Source: Cryptomeria japonica
Taxonomy: Eukaryota; Streptophyta; Pinopsida; Cupressales; Cupressaceae
Direction of reading: 5' to 3'
Assembly (NCBI RefSeq): GCF_030272615.1
Contig: NC_081405.1
Coordinates: 607,521,677 to 607,585,676, forward strand
DNA length: 64,000 nt
The translations under genes were made by a program, and so were the position numbers. Shown here piece by piece: positions 59,951 to 64,000 of the stretch. Numbering within the stretch: position 1 is the stretch's first letter; every line of letters starts with the position of its first letter. The notes beneath the pieces were generated by a model. The model was not told the origin of the DNA, did no database searches, and saw nothing but the letters and a program-made list of their open reading frames with translations.

Positions 59951-61456
59951 CAGTGAAGATTGGGTAAATGATAAGACAAAAGAGATTGATCAAATCAAGA
60001 AGAATGATACATGGACATTGATTCCAAGACCGAAGGACAAAAATGTAATCGGTACAAAGCGGATTTTCAGAAACAAGCTAAATGAAAAAGGTGAGGTCAT
60101 TCGCAACAAAGCTAGACTAGTTTGCAAGTGTTATGATCAAGAAGAAGGAATAGATTATGGTGAAACCTTTGTACCTGTGGCTAGACTTGAGGGAGTAAGA
60201 ACATTGTTGGCATATGCTGCTTTCAAAAATTTCAAGGTATATCAAATGGATGTTAAATCTGCATTTTTGAATGGTATACTAGAAGAAGAAGTTTACATTG
60301 AACAACCTGAAGGATTTGTTGAAGATAAGAGTAAAGATCAGGTATGTAAACTAAACAAAGCTTTATATGGTCTGAAACAAGCACCTAGAGGATGGTATGA
60401 GAGACTGCACTCTTATTTGATCAAGATTGGTTTTATAAGGACAAAAACAACAACATGTACATGAAGAGTGATGAGGATAATAGAATACTGATCTCAGCCA
60501 TATTTGTTGATGACATTATATTTTGTGGAAGTGACTCTCTTTGCAAGAACTTTGGAAATGAAATGAGCAAAGAATTTGAGATGCCATTAATCGGTGAGAT
60601 AAAATATTTTATAGGTTTACAAATACTATAAATGAAAGATGAGATTTTCATTACTCAATCCAAGTACATAAAGGAAATATTGAAGAAATTTGGAATGGAG
60701 GATTCTAAACCAGTAAGTACTCCTATGACTACTAACTGTAAACTCTCAAAGAATGATGAATCTGCATCTGTTGATGAGACACTTTACCGATCTATGATTG
60801 GGAAGTTGCAATATGTTGTGCATAGTCGACCAGATATAGCACATGAAGTAGGTATTGTTGCAAGATTTTCTGCAAATCCCAAGGAAACCCATATGACAGC
60901 AATCAAGAGAATTTTCAGATACCTGAGAGGAACTGAAGACTATGGCTTAGTATATGAAAAAAGAAATGATTTTGATTTAAGAGTTTATACTGATGCTGAT
61001 TAGGTAGGCAACATAGATGACAGGAAAATCACAAGTGGTGGAGCTTTCTTTTTAGGAGAAAGACTAGTAAGTTGGCTTAGCAAGAAACAAGGATGTATTT
61101 CACAGTCAACAACAAAAGCTGAATATGTTGCTGCAACATTAAATTGCACAAATATAGCATGGATAAAACAACTGTTGGAAGGTATAAATGAAAAAGTTAC
61201 TGAGCCAGTAACTATATTCTGTGATAATACTAGTGCCATTGACATTTCAAAGAACCCAGTAATGCACTCTAAGACAAAGCATATATCTATAAAGTATCAT
61301 TATCTCAGGGAAGAAGTTCAAGAGAAGAAAGTTGTGCTGGAATATATCAGTTCAAAGGAGCAATTAGAAGACATCTTGACAAAGCCACTGCCAAGGGACA
61401 CTTTTGAGTATCTCAGAAGCAAGTTAGGGGTCCTACCCCTATCTTCTACTCACTGA
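59951..61456 (+). pseudogene. Copia reverse transcriptase and RNase H
   Basis: RT motifs: [34 protein letters not shown]-like [55 protein letters not shown], then a frameshift near 60,450-60,470, then the catalytic FVDD (ISAIFVDDIIFCGS). The RNase H part has YTDAD followed by TAG at 61,002 where Trp is usual, then KKQGCISQSTTKAEYVA, IFCDNTSAIDISKNP and HSKTKHISIKYHYLRE, ending at TGA 61,454 after PLSSTH. TAA near 60,629 fits a lost Gln. Catalytic residues are retained; the frame is not. Confidence 0.9.
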
Positions 61457-61877
61457 CAAAGTTTGGTGAAAGCATCGATTCGATGAATCTACAGAATATT
61501 ATGTGTGGATTGATGCTGATTTTTGCACTTTAGAAGGTTTACTAAAGTTGTGCAGGAAACAAGAATTAGAGACAAGATACACAGCGATGCAAATCACTTC
61601 ATAGAGGAAGAAATAATGATTTAGTTCTTTTACTTTTTGGCATTGTTGTGAAAGGGGGAGAAGACTAAATGGTTGACTGAATGATAAAGCCCTAAATGAA
61701 GAACGAAAGACTAATGATAGGGGAAGAAGATTAAAAAAAGGGAGAAGATTTTAGAAAGAAGTCTACAGCTCAAGGCTAACAGGAGAAGTCTTACAACAAT
61801 CTAAATCCAAATTAATTTGAATATCTTGTTGGTATTACCATTTAAAAGTTGGTTTTGCCATCAATGCCAAAGGGGAT
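61457..61877. other. Copia 3' untranslated region and polypurine tract
   Basis: Non-coding. It ends with ccaaagggga directly before the TG of the presumed 3' LTR, the expected position of the polypurine tract. Confidence 0.5.
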
Positions 61878-63290
61878 TGTTGGCATTTTCAGTAAAAAGA
61901 GAGATTATTGATATAATTGGAAAAGGATGATAACTATCTTTATAACATTATTTTTCCATTGATGTCAAGAAATTGATTTTCTGATTCAGTATGATGCTGC
62001 CATATCTTAAGAAGCATGTTTTGATGAGTATTAAGTGGTCGGTAAGTGACACAAAAAGAATGTGATGAATAAGGGGAGAAATAAGTTATTCAATGGGCGA
62101 CTATTACCGAGTTAGACAATGATGAGATCATGATGTTTAGATTGTTTTTGATATCCTACAAATGTTGTTGATTGTAAGGTTAATACTATACTATGTGACT
62201 GAGAAAAGAACCTAGTCGGTAAACCCTAAGGTTATCGATATCGGTTAATGAAGGCAAAATGTCTACCGAGTAAAGTTTAGTATTTACCGAGTTGCAACCA
62301 AGTTATGACAGAGCGCATTGGATGAATGAAAGCATTATTTAATGAAGGACAATGATTAGCTAGAGATGTATAAATGATTGGTATACTGCGTATGAAGTTT
62401 GTTAAGGATCTATGGCAATGAAAAATCGGTAGGAAGATATACACCGCAAATTGAACCGCAATAACCATGTACAAGTTCCAAGAAAGGACTGCAAGTCCCT
62501 AGGCAAGGTAAAACATTTTCAGATCGAAGGATGCATTGAACCTAGTGAAGTTTGAATATCTGATGGCGAAGATTGATCATGGGAAATGTGATCAAGGAGA
62601 TTAAGCAGTTAGAATTGTTTATAAATAAGAAATAATTGATGAACAATGGATGCGGGCAAGTAAAAGCACAAGGATGCTACATAGTGATTACCGAGCATAG
62701 AAACTTGGATACCTGTTTGGATAACAGAGTAAGGAGCCCAGTAGAAGACTAGATAAGTCTTATGACTAGATTGTTTTGAGCAAATAAGAATCTACTTTAG
62801 CATTTTAGATGTGAAGTTGCAGATATATTTTATTACTGTTATTTTGTAAGTGACAGAAAATCTCTTAACCGAGTGGACTTAACAGTCCTATTTGTAAACC
62901 CTCTAGCAAGGTAACATTCTGAATGAGTGTTTGAAATCCTTTAACAAGGTCACTTCTAACAAAGTGAATATCCTAACAGATGTGAGGGAAATCCCTTAAC
63001 CGGGTCACATCTAGTAATGTGTTTATAATCTTTAATAGGATTTTCTTTTAACCAAGCATACTCTAGAAGAGTATATTTCTTAGTGGGTCTGAAATCCCAT
63101 AGTGGTTTTCCCTATTTTGGTTTCCACGTTAAATCTGGTGTTATATGTGTTATGATGGTTATGATGTTTATGTGTTTGCATGTTTAGCAATTTTTGGTTA
63201 TATTGCTGAAGTATATGTTATCGAGGTTGAATCTGTTGATTTTATGGAAGATTAATTTTTTATGATTCACTCCCCCCTCTCATCTTGTTA
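61878..63290 (+). repeat. Probable 3' LTR of the copia element
   Basis: It starts TGTTGGCATTTTC after the polypurine tract. Between 62,870 and 63,110 imperfect units of 35-40 bp recur (aaatccc.taac..ggtcac.tctaacaa.gtg). The right boundary is uncertain: cactcccccctctc at 63,268 looks like the end region of plant copia LTRs, and ttggcatcag (63,295) resembles a primer site. No 5' LTR is present for comparison. Confidence 0.5.
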
Positions 63291-63541
63291 GCTATTGGCA
63301 TCAGTACTTTACATTTAGTATAAGAATTTAACACAAACAAAATCTGCACAAACCATTATTCTTGCGTATTGCCTCAATTGAGAGAACAACTTATTGAAAG
63401 CACAAAGTCGATCATCAAAACAAAATTAGAAAGATACCAAACTATTTTACTTGACCCATGAGGTAAACATACTACATCAAACATCTTGGGGAATCTTAAA
63501 AATTAAACATTAGATCACTCCCCCTAAGAACATGCAATCAC
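63291..63541. other. Non-coding sequence downstream of the minus-strand gag fragment
   Basis: No gene seen. A purine-rich stretch on the minus strand (ttagggggagtgatc, near 63,515-63,530) resembles a polypurine tract but has no LTR that I can confirm. Confidence 0.3.
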
Positions 63542-64000
63542 TTAACTTAGATTGAGAGATAATCCTTGTGCATCATGCACAAAATTAAGTTCTTCCTTCT
63601 CCTTTCCTTTCTTTTTTCTCCAGACCCATAGAAATCCATTTCCTGATGATTTCTTCTTGCAAAAAAATGCTTTATGATTATATCCATGAAACTTATAGCA
63701 AACAATTGCTGATTTGCATTCTCCTATACCATCTTTTAGTGACAATTTATCACAATTTCTTGCAATATGGCCTGACTGGTTACATTTAAAGCATGTTATA
63801 TTATCATAGTTCTTTTTCCAATAATTATTCTTCACTTTAACCTGACATTCTGAACCTCTATGACCATACTCAAAACAAGAATAGCAATAGCCCATAAAAG
63901 AACAATTATACCTCATAAATCTACCTTGCCAAGAAGAAGCAAAACTTAGACATCTATTTGTTCTAATTCTTCCTCCCCTGTTGATGTTCTCATGTTGTTT
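63542..64000 (-). pseudogene. Copia-type gag fragment with multiple zinc knuckles, cut by the window edge
   Basis: The minus-strand frame is open from the window end (KQHENINRGGRIRTNRC...) to a stop at 63,542. It contains CYSCFEYGHRGSEC and CFKCNQSGHIARNC, two intact CX2CX4HX4C knuckles, and a third, CYKFHGYNHKAFFC, in which the second Cys is Phe. A Lys-rich C-terminus follows. Several knuckles in tandem fit plant copia gag, a nucleocapsid-like RNA-binding function. No protease follows on the left, so the element is truncated or the stop ends a separate gag ORF. Confidence 0.7.

Larger units (their letters stand above)
57733..63290 (+). mobile_element. Ty1/copia retrotransposon, 5'-truncated
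   Basis: The order gag C-terminus, protease, integrase, reverse transcriptase, RNase H (integrase before RT) defines copia. The 5' LTR, primer site and start of gag are missing. After the pol stop at 61,456 come about 420 non-coding bases, a polypurine tract (ccaaagggga) and a probable 3' LTR from 61,878. At least nine nonsense codons and two frameshifts inactivate it. Confidence 0.88.

Overview
This window reads as nuclear DNA of a large, repeat-rich seed-plant genome, probably a gymnosperm. That placement is inferred from the AT-rich intergenic sequence, the nested LTR retrotransposons, plant-type LINEs, a CACTA transposon with TNP2/DUF4218/DUF4216-type domains, and PLS-type PPR remnants; no single marker proves it. 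I see no intact cellular gene, rRNA, tRNA or CRISPR. Nearly every coding stretch is a transposable element or a decayed gene copy.

Layout. 1-4,948: a foldback repeat, a partial second copy of its right side, a PPR relic, mostly unrecognised DNA, and a CACTA-type terminus at 4,948. 4,948-17,417: a TA-rich microsatellite split by an 11.9-kb non-coding LTR element (LARD-like; LTRs 5,296-9,188 and 12,945-17,215; 5-bp duplication atata). 18,241-19,060: an ATCGAT-rich minisatellite. 19,341-33,037: a 1,050-codon reading frame of unknown function (ORF A), split by a 10.5-kb Ty3/gypsy Athila-like element (20,006-30,544, minus sense) with 1,286-bp LTRs and a 5-bp duplication ctagg. 35,141-35,932: a second ATCGAT-rich minisatellite block. 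35,960-41,584: a CACTA-type transposon gene pair on the minus strand, including a 10-exon transposase with nine recognisable GT-AG introns. 41,948-43,170: a pseudogene of the splicing factor CWC22. 44,600-45,429: a PPR pseudogene. 45,625-45,834: a second CACTA-type terminus. 46,120-50,560: an L1-like LINE on the minus strand. 54,000-57,215: a second LINE on the plus strand with an RNase H tail. 57,733 to about 63,290: a 5'-truncated Ty1/copia element. 63,542-64,000: a copia-type gag fragment on the minus strand, running off the window.

The unifying feature is the mode of decay. In ORF A, in the Athila-like gag-pol frame, in the CWC22 and PPR copies and in much of the CACTA and copia genes, frames are broken mainly by TAG, TAA or TGA at positions where CAG, CAA or CGA (sometimes TGG) is expected. 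Frameshifts are few; ORF A and the 5.5-kb gag-pol have none. The two Athila LTRs differ at about 33 sites by eye, about 30 of them transitions. This fits cytosine-methylation-driven C-to-T decay of silenced repeats.

The least explained items are ORF A, the extra ORF downstream of integrase in the Athila-like element, the second CACTA gene, and the CWC22 and PPR fragments lying between the CACTA transposase and a CACTA-type terminus.
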